In this document: positions 55,278-64,000 of the stretch, one piece after another
How the letters are laid out: each line of letters opens with the position of its first letter
How positions within the stretch are numbered: position 1 is the stretch's first letter
Assembly (NCBI GenBank): GCA_965247705.1
Contig: CBDFHV010000084.1
Coordinates: 1-64,000 of the forward strand
DNA from: CBDFHV01 sp965247705
GTDB lineage: Bacteria > Pseudomonadota > Alphaproteobacteria > Rhodospirillales > CAMCUA01
Length of the DNA stretch: 64,000 nt
Direction: 5' to 3'
Translations under genes and position numbers: made by a program
Notes under the pieces: model-generated
What the model was told of the DNA's origin: nothing
Databases searched by the model: none
What the model saw: only the letters and a program-made list of their open reading frames with translations

Positions 55278-58049
55278 TTACTCGGCGGCAACCACGGTCC
55301 GCGTCGCCGCTTCCACCTTCACGGCGCAGAACTTGAACTCGGGGATCTTGCCCCAGGGATCGAGCTGCGGGTTGGTGAGCATGTTGGCCGCCGCCTCGAC
55401 GAAACAGAAGGGGATGAAGACCATGCCCTCGGGCACATCCCGGTCGGCCCGCGCTATCAACTCGATGGCGCCCCGGCGGCTGGTCACCCGGATGCGATCG
55501 CCCGCCGCCAGACCCATGGTTCGCAACTGGCGCGGATGGAGTCCCGCCACGGGCTCCGGCTCCAGGCTGTCGAGGATGTTCGATCGTCGGGTGATGGCCC
55601 CGGTGTGCCAATGCTCCAGCATGCGCCCGGTCGACAGCACGATGGGATAGTCGTCGTCGGGCAGTTCGTCGGGCGGCAGGAAGTCGGCCGGCACGATTTT
55701 GCCGCGACCCGTATCGGTGGGGAACCCGCTGGCGAACATGATCTCGTTGCCCGGCTTGTCGTCGCCGTCGCAAGGGTAGGTGACGCCCGACTCCCGCTCC
55801 AGACGATCCCAGGTGATATGGTCGAGGGAATCCATGGCCTGCGCCAATTCCGCATAGACGTCCCGCGGATGGCCGTAGTTCCAGTCGAGGCCGAGGCGGC
55901 GGGCGATCTCCTGGATGATCCACCAGTCCTGCCGGGTGTCGCCGGGCAGGGGCAGGGCTTCGCGGGCCAACTGCACCTGGCGGTTGGTGTTGGTGAAGGA
56001 CCCGGTCTTCTCCGGAAAGGCCGACGCCGGCAGGATCACATCGGCGAAGGAGGCGGTTTCGGTGAGGAAAATGTCCTGGACCACCAGGTGTTCCATCTTG
56101 GCCATCGCCTCGCGGACGTGGTTGGTGTCCGGGTCCGACATGGCCGGGTTCTCGCCCATGATGTACATGCCCTTGATCGTGCCCGCGAGGGCGGCGTTCA
56201 TGATCTCCACCACCGTGAGGCCGGGCTCGGGGTCGAGGGTAGTGTTCCACAGGGCCTCGAAGCGTGCCCGGGCGCCGTCGTCCCCCACTTTCTGGTAGTC
56301 GGGGAAGACCATGGGAATCAGTCCAGCGTCCGACGCCCCTTGAACGTTGTTCTGACCGCGCAGGGGATGCAGGCCGGTGCCGGGCCGCCCCACCTGACCG
56401 GTAATCAGGGCAAGGGAAATGAGGCAGCGGGCATTGTCGGTGCCGTGGACATGTTGTGAGATGCCCATACCCCACAGAATAAGAGCACGCTCCGCCCGAC
56501 CGTAGGCCCGTGCCACGGCGCGGATGGTGTCCGCGTCCACGCCGCACAGGTCGGCCATCTTCTCCGGCGGGAAGTCGGCAACGCGCGCCTTCAGGGCCTC
56601 GAAGTTCTCCGTATAGCCCTCCACGTACTGACGATCGACCAAGCCCTCTTCGATGATCACGTGCATGATGGCGTTGAGTAGCGCCACGTCCGTGCCGGGC
56701 TTGAACTGAAGGTTATGGGTGGCGTGGCGGGACAGGCCCTGGCGACGCGGATCGATAACGATAAGGGTCTTGCCCGCCTTGGTGGCGTTCTTCAGGTAGG
56801 TCGCCGCCACCGGATGGTTTTCCGTCGGCCGAGCGCCGATGACGACGATCACGTCGGCGTCCTTGGCCGCGGTATAGGGCGCCGTCACCGCGCCGGAGCC
56901 GATGCCTTCCATGAGGGCCGCCACCGAGGACGCATGGCATAGCCGCGTGCAGTGATCCACGTTGTTGGTACCGAAGGCGGTCCGCACCAGCTTTTGCACC
57001 AGATAGGCTTCCTCGTTGGAGCCCTTGGCCGAACCGAAAGCGGCCAGGGCCGCGCCGCCATCCCGCTCGATGATGCGCTTGAATCCTTCGGCGGCCCGAT
57101 CGAGGGCTTCCTCCCACGTGGCCTCGCGAAAGTGGGTCTCGGGATGGGACGGGTCGGCCAGGACATTGGCATCCTTGGTCACGCCGTCCTTGCGCACCAG
57201 GGGCTTCATCAGCCGGTGCGGGTGGCTGATGTAGTCGAAGCCGAACCGGCCCTTGACACACAACCGGTTGTTGTTTGCCGGACCGTTGCGGCCGCTGACG
57301 TAGTGAAGCCGGTCGTCCTTGATGTGATAGGTGATCTGGCATCCGACGCCGCAATAGGGACAGAGAGAGTCCACGGTGCGGTCCGCGTCCTCGGTGTAAA
57401 CGCCGTCCGCGTCCACGCGGCTGGCTTCCATCAGGGCGCCTGTCGGGCAGGCCTGAACGCATTCGCCGCAGGCGACGCAGGTGCTGTCGCCCATGGGGTC
57501 GCCGAAATCGAACACGATCTCCGAGTGGATGCCGCGCCCGGCCATGCCGATCACATCGTTGACCTGTACCTCGCGGCAGGCGCGGACGCACAGGTTGCAA
57601 TGGATGCAGGCGTCCAGGTTGACGGCCATGGCGGGGTGGCTGTTGTCGGGCGTCGGCGCGGGCCGAGCGGGGAAGCGGCTGACATTCACCCCCATGTTTC
57701 GGGCCCAGGACCAGAACCGGGAGTCCGGCTCGTGGGCCGCCGCCGGCGCCGGCTGATCGGCCAGCAGCATCTCGAAAACCAAGTTGCGGGCAGACTCGGC
57801 GCGCTCGTTGTCGGTGCGAACCACCATGCCTTCGGAGGGCTTGCGAATGCAGCTCGCCGCGAGTACCCGCTCGCCTTCGATCTCGACCATGCAAGCACGA
57901 CAGTTACCGTCGGCCCGGTAGCCCGGTTCGGGCGCGTAGCACAGGTGTGGGATCGCCTTGCCGTGACGCGCCGCCACCTGCCACAGGGTTTCATCCGCCT
58001 GGGCGGTGACCTCCGTGCCGTCGAGCGTGAAGCGGATGGTCTCGCTCAT
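55278..58049 (-). CDS. fdhA: Formate dehydrogenase alpha subunit, molybdopterin type, NAD-linked
   Basis: A 923-residue catalytic subunit that oxidises formate to CO2. An N-terminal [2Fe-2S] ferredoxin domain has Cys37, Cys50, Cys53 and Cys67, followed by CIHCNLCVRAC and CVACGECVQAC for two [4Fe-4S] clusters, and CPYCGVGC for the cluster next to molybdenum. The catalytic region DHCTRLCHASSVAAL carries Cys where others carry selenocysteine. C-terminal AGDRIRVTSRRGAIE is the Mo-cofactor domain. ATG 58049 is chosen; a start at 58070 would be closer to the upstream gene. It lies 30 bases after the NuoE/F-type gene, same strand. fdhD is not in the window. Confidence 0.92.
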   Translation of the reverse strand: MSETIRFTLDGTEVTAQADETLWQVAARHGKAIPHLCYAPEPGYRADGNCRACMVEIEGERVLAASCIRKPSEGMVVRTDNERAESARNLVFEMLLADQPAPAAAHEPDSRFWSWARNMGVNVSRFPARPAPTPDNSHPAMAVNLDACIHCNLCVRACREVQVNDVIGMAGRGIHSEIVFDFGDPMGDSTCVACGECVQACPTGALMEASRVDADGVYTEDADRTVDSLCPYCGVGCQITYHIKDDRLHYVSGRNGPANNNRLCVKGRFGFDYISHPHRLMKPLVRKDGVTKDANVLADPSHPETHFREATWEEALDRAAEGFKRIIERDGGAALAAFGSAKGSNEEAYLVQKLVRTAFGTNNVDHCTRLCHASSVAALMEGIGSGAVTAPYTAAKDADVIVVIGARPTENHPVAATYLKNATKAGKTLIVIDPRRQGLSRHATHNLQFKPGTDVALLNAIMHVIIEEGLVDRQYVEGYTENFEALKARVADFPPEKMADLCGVDADTIRAVARAYGRAERALILWGMGISQHVHGTDNARCLISLALITGQVGRPGTGLHPLRGQNNVQGASDAGLIPMVFPDYQKVGDDGARARFEALWNTTLDPEPGLTVVEIMNAALAGTIKGMYIMGENPAMSDPDTNHVREAMAKMEHLVVQDIFLTETASFADVILPASAFPEKTGSFTNTNRQVQLAREALPLPGDTRQDWWIIQEIARRLGLDWNYGHPRDVYAELAQAMDSLDHITWDRLERESGVTYPCDGDDKPGNEIMFASGFPTDTGRGKIVPADFLPPDELPDDDYPIVLSTGRMLEHWHTGAITRRSNILDSLEPEPVAGLHPRQLRTMGLAAGDRIRVTSRRGAIELIARADRDVPEGMVFIPFCFVEAAANMLTNPQLDPWGKIPEFKFCAVKVEAATRTVVAAE

Positions 58050-58079
58050 GTCAGACTCCGTATCCCGCATGTCCGATCG

Positions 58080-59780
58080 TCATGTACAGGTAATGTCGTC
58101 GGGAAAATATTGAAGAACGCTCTTCAGGGGATTGGCCGCGGCCTGGCCCAGGCCGCAGATGGACGCATCCGTCATCGCCCGTCCCAGTTCCGTCAGCAGC
58201 CCCGCGTCCCAGGTGTCGCGGGCCATCAGCTTGACCGCCTTTTCGGTGCCGACCCGGCACGGCGTGCACTGGCCGCAGCTCTCGTCCTCGAAGAAGCGCA
58301 TGAGATTGAGGGCGGCGTCCTTGGCGTTGTCCTTGTCGGAAAGGATCACCACCGCCGCCGAGCCAAGGAGGCAACCATATTTCTCCAGGGCGCCGAACTC
58401 CAGGGGCAGGTCGGCCATGGAAGCGGGAAGAATGCCGCCGGACGCGCCGCCGGGCAGATAGCCCTTGAAGCCATGCCCGTCCTGCATCCCGCCGCAGTGG
58501 TCGTCGATCAGCTGGCGGACGGAAATGCCGGCGGGGGCCAGTTTGACGCCCGGCTCCTTGACCCGACCGGAGACCGAATAGCTGTGCAGCCGCCGGCCCT
58601 CCCCGCCCCGGTTGGCGAACCACGCGGGGCCGTTCTCGATAATGTCGCGAAGCCAGAAAATCGTCTCCACGTTCTGCACCAAGGTCGGGCGGCCGAAGAT
58701 GCCCACTTCGGCCACATAGGGCGGCCGGTGGCGGGGCAGCCCCCGCTTGCCCTCGATGCTTTCGATCATCGAGGATTCCTCGCCGCAGATGTAGGCCCCG
58801 GCGCCCCGGCGCAGATGGATCTTCGTCGCCCCGTCGAGGCCCCCCGCCGACAGGGTGGCGATCTCACGGGTCAGCACCTCGTGGAGCCCGGGATACTCGT
58901 CCCTGAGGTAGATGTAGACCGCGTCGGCCTCCACCGCCCATGCGGCGATAAGCATCCCCTCCAGCATGCGGTGGGGGTCCCGTTCCAAATAGACGCGGTC
59001 CTTGAAGGTGCCGGGCTCTCCCTCGTCGGCGTTGACCGCCATCAGGCGCGGACCGGGAAAGGTACGCACGATCTGCCACTTGCGGCCGGTGGGAAAGCCC
59101 GCCCCTCCGAGGCCGCGCAGAGCGGAATCGGAGACCATGGAGACCAGATCCTTGGCTTGCCGTTCCCCCGCCAGGCACTGGCGCAGAATGGTGTAGCCGC
59201 CTTCGGCCTCGTAGGCGGTCAAGTCCGTGTACGGAGGGATCTCGGGTTCCAACACGCCCGCCTCGATCACCCGGGCAATGGCGTCCCCATCGGCGGCGGT
59301 CACATGGCGATGGCCCACCTCGACCACGGGCGCGGTATCGCAGCGGCCCATGCACGGCGCCCGCACAACCCGTACCCCCGCCCCCAGTCGGCCGGGGAGT
59401 GAATCTAGCAGCGCCCCCGCTCCCATCATCTCGCAGGTGAGGCTGTCGCAGACCCGCACCGTGAGGGGCGGCGGTGGCGCCTCCCCCTCTTTCACCACGT
59501 CGAAATGGGCATAGAAGGTCGCCGTCTCGTAGACCTCGGCCATGGCCAGGCGCATCTCCTCGGCGATCGCGGCGAGGTGGGCTGCGGACAGATGTCCGAA
59601 ACGGTCCTGGATCAGGTGCAGGTGTTCGATAAGAAGATCGCGCCGGCGCGGCCGGTCGGCAAGCAACGTGCGGATTTCCTCGAGGGCCCGGGGATCGACC
59701 TGGCGGCCCTTCGGCTTGGCGGCCCGTCGCCGCCGTCCGGATGGACGGGTTTCCTGGACGTGATTGGCCGGCTCGGACAT
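58080..59780 (-). CDS. Formate dehydrogenase NADH-binding subunit, NuoE-NuoF fusion
   Basis: A 566-residue fusion of two complex I-like modules that passes electrons from the alpha subunit to NAD. The NuoE-like part (about 35-165) has the [2Fe-2S] cysteines in CDSLTCEMMG and CMGRCDTAP. The NuoF-like part has the FMN/NADH region LGGAGFPTGRKW, NADEGEPGTFKDRVY and YICGEESSMIESIEGKRG, then the [4Fe-4S] site SCGQCTPCRVGTEK. The C-terminal SLBB segment ends PDDITCT. In Rhodobacter-type enzymes these are separate (FdsG and FdsB). It is first in the fdh operon. Confidence 0.92.
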   Translation of the reverse strand: MSEPANHVQETRPSGRRRRAAKPKGRQVDPRALEEIRTLLADRPRRRDLLIEHLHLIQDRFGHLSAAHLAAIAEEMRLAMAEVYETATFYAHFDVVKEGEAPPPPLTVRVCDSLTCEMMGAGALLDSLPGRLGAGVRVVRAPCMGRCDTAPVVEVGHRHVTAADGDAIARVIEAGVLEPEIPPYTDLTAYEAEGGYTILRQCLAGERQAKDLVSMVSDSALRGLGGAGFPTGRKWQIVRTFPGPRLMAVNADEGEPGTFKDRVYLERDPHRMLEGMLIAAWAVEADAVYIYLRDEYPGLHEVLTREIATLSAGGLDGATKIHLRRGAGAYICGEESSMIESIEGKRGLPRHRPPYVAEVGIFGRPTLVQNVETIFWLRDIIENGPAWFANRGGEGRRLHSYSVSGRVKEPGVKLAPAGISVRQLIDDHCGGMQDGHGFKGYLPGGASGGILPASMADLPLEFGALEKYGCLLGSAAVVILSDKDNAKDAALNLMRFFEDESCGQCTPCRVGTEKAVKLMARDTWDAGLLTELGRAMTDASICGLGQAAANPLKSVLQYFPDDITCT

Positions 59781-59937
59781 CGACGATGTCTCCTGATCGT
59801 CAAGGGCGGTGCGGGGGATTCTGGACCCGGCCGATTATGCAGATGACTCCGGGGAATGCAAAACTCCCGTAATCGCCTTCCTTGCCCCGCCTTCCTGCTG
59901 GCGAATCCGATATCATCGGGGATCGCAGGGGGCGCGT

Positions 59938-60615
59938 ATGAAGATAGATCTGCTGGTGGCACAGCTCCTCTGCTCCCGCCTCTGCCATGACCTGATCGGG
60001 CCCGCGGGGGCCGTCGGCGCCGGCACCGAACTGATGGAGGAAGGGGGCGCGGAAGCCGCCGAGGCCCTGGACCTGACCATCCGCGGCGCGCGAAATATCA
60101 ACGCGGGACTGGCCTTCTATCGGGCGGCATTTGGGCACGGCGGCGCGGCCGAGGGTTCGGGTGCCCTGAAAGGGGCGCGGACCCTCTGCGACGCCTATCT
60201 CGCCGGTCGATCGACGACCCTGGGCTGGCGGGACGAGGACCTTTCGGAGGCGCCGTCCCCGTTGGCATGCAAGCTGTTGCTCAACATGGTGTTGCTGGCG
60301 GAGTCCTGTCTGCACAAGGGCGGATCGATCGACGTCCAGGCCACGGCCTTGGCGGACGGCATCGGAATCGCCGTTACGGCCCGAGGGGAGCGCGCCCATC
60401 TGCGGGCGGAACTGCGGACCGCCGCCGAGGGCGGCGCGCAAGCGGACAGCCTGACGCCCCACACGGTCCAGGCCTGTCTTACCGGGTTGCTGGCCGATGG
60501 GTTGAACGCGGATTTGGAGCTCGTCGACATGCAAGGCGGCGAGGTTCGCATCACCGCACTGGTACCGCCGCAGGGGTCGGTACAGGGATCGGTACAGGGG
60601 TCGGCACCGACCTAA
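59938..60615 (+). CDS. chpT: ChpT-type histidine phosphotransferase
   Basis: A 225-residue dimeric phosphotransferase fold; in alphaproteobacteria ChpT relays phosphate from CckA to CtrA and CpdR. The His of the H-box is in LCSRLCHDLIGPAGAVGAG (about residues 12-30). The rest resembles a degenerate ATPase domain: SPLACKLLLNMVLLAES and LTPHTVQACLTGLLADGL. The end carries a short repeat, GSVQGSVQGS, from a 12-bp DNA duplication. It starts the plus-strand signalling cluster and is divergent from the fdh operon (157-bp gap). Confidence 0.82.
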   Translation: MKIDLLVAQLLCSRLCHDLIGPAGAVGAGTELMEEGGAEAAEALDLTIRGARNINAGLAFYRAAFGHGGAAEGSGALKGARTLCDAYLAGRSTTLGWRDEDLSEAPSPLACKLLLNMVLLAESCLHKGGSIDVQATALADGIGIAVTARGERAHLRAELRTAAEGGAQADSLTPHTVQACLTGLLADGLNADLELVDMQGGEVRITALVPPQGSVQGSVQGSAPT

Positions 60616-60737
60616 ACCGAAGCATAGGATGACAATTTCGTAAGGCGGGAGCATCCTACGTCAAGAGTTCCCGATACCGTTCCGCGGGCGTCCAGGACCC
60701 TCGCGCGACGGTGGCCACTGCAGCGCGGAATTGCACC

Positions 60738-63518
60738 ATGGACGACCTCCTCAACGAATTCCTCACCGAAACATCCGAAAGCCTCGCCGTCCTCGACGTC
60801 GAACTCGTCAAGTTCGAACAGGACCCTGGTGATACCGGTATCCTGAGCAATATCTTTCGCCTGGTTCATACGATCAAGGGAACCAGCGGCTTCCTCGGTC
60901 TGCCCCGGCTTGAAGCCGTGGCCCACGCCGGCGAGGACGTCCTCGGCAAGATCCGCGATGGCGATCTGGAAGTTACCCCCGAGGCGGTGACACTGATTCT
61001 GAGTTGTATCGACAGCATTCGCGGTCTCCTCGCCGAGTTGGAAGAAAACGGCTCGGAGCCCGCCGGAGACGACGGGGAGGTGATCGGCCTCTTGCGCGCC
61101 ATGGCCGATGGCGGCCCGGCGACTCCGTCACCGACGGAATCGGAACCCGAGGCCGCGGCGGCGGAGGACGCACCGCAGGCGGATGGGCCGGTCGTCGAGG
61201 AGGGTGGATTCCCGGTCGCGGCCGAACTCCTGGCGGAGGTGGCGGCAGCCTCGGCCGCCGGCGGAAATGACGCCGGTGACAGCGCAACAATGGCCGAGAT
61301 GACGGCCGCCATGGAGATTGCGGTGGCCGCCGAGCCGGACTCGGCCGAAACCGCCGCCGAATCAGCAGTGGCGGCCTCCGTTCCCGTAAAACCGGAGAAA
61401 TCGCCGCCGGCCAAAATGCAGGTTGCAAAGGAATCCCGGGAAGCCAAGGAATCCTCCGTCGCCAACCAGAGCATTCGGGTCAATGTGGAGCTTCTGGAGA
61501 ACCTGATGACCCTGGTCAGCGAACTGGTGCTGACCCGGAACCAGCTACTGCAGATGGTCAGGGGGCAGGACGATAACGAGTTCTCCGTGCCCCTTCAAAG
61601 ATTGAGTCACATCACCTCCGATCTGCAGGAAGGGGTGATGAAGACCAGAATGCAGCCTATCGGCAATGCCTGGGCGAAGCTTCCCCGCATCGTCCGCGAC
61701 CTGTCGTTGGAAGCGGGCAAGAAGATCGACCTGCAGATGCTGGGGGCCGAAACCGAACTCGACCGCCAGGTGCTTGAGATGATCAAGGACCCGCTCACCC
61801 ACATGGTGCGGAATTCGGCCGACCATGGCCTGGAAACTTCCGCCGAGCGGAAGGCCGCCGGCAAACCCGAAACCGGTGCCGTCGTCCTCAACGCCTATCA
61901 CGAAGGCGGTCACATCGTCATCGAGATATCCGACGACGGGCGTGGCCTCAACATGGAACGCATACGGGGCAAGATCGTCGAAAATGGTCTTGCGACGGAA
62001 TCGGAATTGGAGGGGCTGTCGGATCAACAAGTTCAACAGTTCATCTTCAAGGCCGGATTCTCCACGGCGGAGAAGGTCACCAGCGTTTCGGGCCGCGGCG
62101 TCGGCATGGATGTGGTGCGAACGAATATTGAAAAGATCGGCGGCACCATCGAACTGAAGTCCGTCGAAGGCAAGGGCACCACGTTCACCATCAAGATTCC
62201 GCTGACCCTTGCTATCGTGTCGGCGCTCATCGTCGCGTGTTCCAGCCAGCGATTCGCCATTCCGCAGATCAGCGTCCTGGAACTGGTGCGGGCCTCGTCG
62301 CGCTCGGACAATGCCATCGAGAAGATCAACAACTCGCCGGTACTGCGCCTGCGCAACCGGTTGCTTCCGTTGGTGTCCCTCAGCGATCTGCTGAAACTGG
62401 AATCGGACGAGTCTACGAACGATGACGAAGTCTTCATCGTGGTCACGCAAGTGGGCACCTACGCGTTCGGAATTATGGTCGATCGGGTCTACGACACCGA
62501 GGAGATCGTGGTGAAACCGGTGTCTCCGATCCTCCGGAACCTTCCCTTCTATTCGGGCAATACCATCCTCGGCGATGGCAGCGTGATCATGATCCTGGAT
62601 CCCAATGGAATTTTCAGCACGACCGGGGAGGCGTCGGTGAGCGCCAATCGTGCCGCGGATAAGGATGCCGCCTCGGAGAGCCGGGAGGAGGACAGCGACA
62701 AGACCACGCTGCTGATATTCCGGGCCGGAGGACAGGAGCTGAAGGCGGTACCCCTGGCCCTTGTCGCGCGACTGGAAGAGATCGACGTTGAAGCCGTGGA
62801 GGTCTCCCACGGCCAGCGGGTGATCCAGTACCGGAGCCAACTGATGCCACTGATCCCGATCGATCACATGCATGAATGGGCATCGGAAGGGCGCCAGCCG
62901 ACACTCGTCTTCACCGACCGCGACCGCTCCATGGGACTCATCGTCGAAGAGATCGTCGACATCGTCGAGGACCATATCAACATCGAGCTCAAAGCGGACC
63001 AGCCGGGCCTTGTCGGCAGCGCCGTCATCGCCGGCAAGGCGACCGACATCATCGACGCGGGATTTTATCTGACCCAAGCCTTCGACGACTGGTTTGGGCC
63101 CGAGAAATCCGCGACCATCGAACAGGATCGCGATGGAAAGCGCATCTTGCTGGTGGATGACAGCCCGTTCTTCCGCAATCTGCTGACGCCGCTGCTCACC
63201 GTTGCCGGGTATCGGGTAACCGCGGTAGAGAGCGCCGACGATGCCCTTAAGATGCGTGAGGAGGGCCGCGCCTTCGACGTCATCGTCAGCGACATCGAGA
63301 TGCCGGGCATGAATGGTTTCGACTTCGCCACGAACGTGCGCGGCGATTCCCGCTGGAAGAGGCTTCCCATGGTCGCGCTATCGTCCCGCGCCACCGAAGA
63401 CGATTTCGCTCGCGGCCGCGAGGTGGGATTTAACGATTATGTTGCCAAGTTCGATCGGGACTCCCTGGTCCATACCCTGGCCCAAACCCTCTCGTCGAGT
63501 CATCTGGAGGATGCTTGA
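60738..63518 (+). CDS. cheA: CheA-type chemotaxis histidine kinase with C-terminal receiver domain
   Basis: A 926-residue hybrid. ATG 60738 gives MDDLLNEFLTETSESLAVLD. The P1 Hpt domain has His44 in RLVHTIKGTSGFLGL. A long Ala/Glu-rich linker (about 120-255) replaces P2. P3 starts IRVNVELLENLMTLVSELVL; the ATPase domain has the N box MVRNSADHGLE, and ISDDGRGLN and GRGVGMDVVRTNI further on. Two CheW-like regions follow (LTLAIVSALIVACSSQRFAI and TTLLIFRAGGQELKAVPLAL), then a receiver (about 805-925) with ILLVDDSPFFRNLL, Asp in VIVSDIEMPGMNGF and DYVAKFDRDS. CheY follows. Confidence 0.9.
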   Translation: MDDLLNEFLTETSESLAVLDVELVKFEQDPGDTGILSNIFRLVHTIKGTSGFLGLPRLEAVAHAGEDVLGKIRDGDLEVTPEAVTLILSCIDSIRGLLAELEENGSEPAGDDGEVIGLLRAMADGGPATPSPTESEPEAAAAEDAPQADGPVVEEGGFPVAAELLAEVAAASAAGGNDAGDSATMAEMTAAMEIAVAAEPDSAETAAESAVAASVPVKPEKSPPAKMQVAKESREAKESSVANQSIRVNVELLENLMTLVSELVLTRNQLLQMVRGQDDNEFSVPLQRLSHITSDLQEGVMKTRMQPIGNAWAKLPRIVRDLSLEAGKKIDLQMLGAETELDRQVLEMIKDPLTHMVRNSADHGLETSAERKAAGKPETGAVVLNAYHEGGHIVIEISDDGRGLNMERIRGKIVENGLATESELEGLSDQQVQQFIFKAGFSTAEKVTSVSGRGVGMDVVRTNIEKIGGTIELKSVEGKGTTFTIKIPLTLAIVSALIVACSSQRFAIPQISVLELVRASSRSDNAIEKINNSPVLRLRNRLLPLVSLSDLLKLESDESTNDDEVFIVVTQVGTYAFGIMVDRVYDTEEIVVKPVSPILRNLPFYSGNTILGDGSVIMILDPNGIFSTTGEASVSANRAADKDAASESREEDSDKTTLLIFRAGGQELKAVPLALVARLEEIDVEAVEVSHGQRVIQYRSQLMPLIPIDHMHEWASEGRQPTLVFTDRDRSMGLIVEEIVDIVEDHINIELKADQPGLVGSAVIAGKATDIIDAGFYLTQAFDDWFGPEKSATIEQDRDGKRILLVDDSPFFRNLLTPLLTVAGYRVTAVESADDALKMREEGRAFDVIVSDIEMPGMNGFDFATNVRGDSRWKRLPMVALSSRATEDDFARGREVGFNDYVAKFDRDSLVHTLAQTLSSSHLEDA

Positions 63519-63662
63519 AACCAGTCCCCCGCGCACAGCGGAATCCATTGGCACTTGACCGTCTATCTCAACGGCCGCATTGATGGACCAAGCGTTGAAC
63601 GCCGAGACTTCCGGCTCGCATTCAGCTAGTCCAGACGGCAAGGTACGGGGAGCGGCGCCATC

Positions 63663-64000
63663 ATGAAGTCCTGTCTGATTGTTGACGATTCCCGGGTCAT
63701 TCGAATGGTGGCCCGGAAGATTCTGGAGGAACTGGAGTTCGACACGGCGGAGGCCGCCGACGGCGAGGAAGCGCTGGAGGCCTGCCGCGACACGCTTCCC
63801 GACGCGATTCTGTTGGACTGGAACATGCCCAACATGGACGGTCTGGATTTCCTCAAGGCGCTACGAAAGTTGCCCCACGGTGATCGCCCGGTCGTGGTTT
63901 TCTGCACCACGGAAAACGACATCGAGCACATTCAGACCGCCCTCGCCGCCGGCGCCAACGAATACATCATGAAGCCCTTTGACAGCGAGATCATCCAGTC
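63663..64000 (+). CDS. cheY: CheY-like response regulator, cut by window edge
   Basis: At least 112 residues visible; the 3' end is beyond the window. Acidic residues are in CLIVDDSRVIRMVARKIL, the acceptor Asp in ILLDWNMPNMDGLDF, the Thr in FCTTENDIEH, and the Lys in NEYIMKPFDSE. It follows the CheA hybrid by 144 bases, with no gene in between, and is the likely partner for the kinase. A single receiver domain with no DNA-binding domain visible so far. Confidence 0.85.
   Translation, partial: MKSCLIVDDSRVIRMVARKILEELEFDTAEAADGEEALEACRDTLPDAILLDWNMPNMDGLDFLKALRKLPHGDRPVVVFCTTENDIEHIQTALAAGANEYIMKPFDSEIIQ

Noticed and set aside
56952..59402. Long plus-strand open frame (816 codons)
   Set aside because: Antisense to the formate dehydrogenase subunits, with low-complexity Gly/His/Val-rich sequence and no domain pattern.
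61545..63077. Minus-strand open frame of 510 codons
   Set aside because: Antisense to the CheA hybrid; composition rich in His, Asp and Arg without any motif.

Overview
The window looks like a GC-rich chromosomal segment from an alphaproteobacterium, probably close to Rhodospirillales. The support is a Shemin-pathway 5-aminolevulinate synthase, a ChpT-type histidine phosphotransferase, a CheA-receiver hybrid and a NAD-linked formate dehydrogenase with a fused NuoE/NuoF-type subunit. No rRNA, tRNA or CRISPR array was seen. Names come from reading protein motifs; no database search was possible.

Layout. Positions 1-4.5 kb are an insertion-sequence graveyard: an IS1380-type transposase split by a degraded IS1595-type element, a truncated AT-rich SGNH hydrolase remnant, and a decayed second IS1380-type element. 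From 4.8 to 32.8 kb lies mostly ordinary metabolism: RhlE helicase, an HxlR regulator divergent from a GFA-family gene with two palindromic operators, a gamma-glutamyltransferase plus two tandem M81 peptidases, a PQQ-type sugar dehydrogenase, an Fpg glycosylase, a four-gene oligopeptide-type ABC transporter without a binding protein, ribokinase, Usp, ManC, a class III transaminase, HemA, a response regulator/Hpt pair, a small acyl-CoA/SDR/RidA cluster and a 2-hydroxyacid dehydrogenase. A transposase element (32.8-34.4 kb) then abuts three tandem GMC oxidoreductases (34.4-39.5 kb) and a four-domain rhodanese protein.

The most distinctive region is 41.9-49.1 kb, read on the minus strand. It holds a tetraheme c554-like cytochrome, a protein with two cyclic-nucleotide-binding domains joined to a four-cluster ferredoxin, a small b-type membrane protein, and a decaheme cytochrome c with a cysteine-rich cytoplasmic N-terminus and a DNA-level octapeptide repeat between heme groups. 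The last three genes are coupled by ATGA overlaps. An IS630-type element separates the tetraheme gene from the rest. I infer a regulated membrane electron-transfer module whose donor and acceptor are unknown.

At 49.1-55.1 kb a second decay zone holds an IS630 remnant fused to a truncated adenylate cyclase, a seven-blade WD40-caspase gene broken by an IS1595-type insertion in its signal peptide and by an in-frame TGA, and a broken beta-barrel outer-membrane gene. The right end has formate dehydrogenase (minus strand), then ChpT, a CheA-receiver hybrid and a CheY cut by the window edge.
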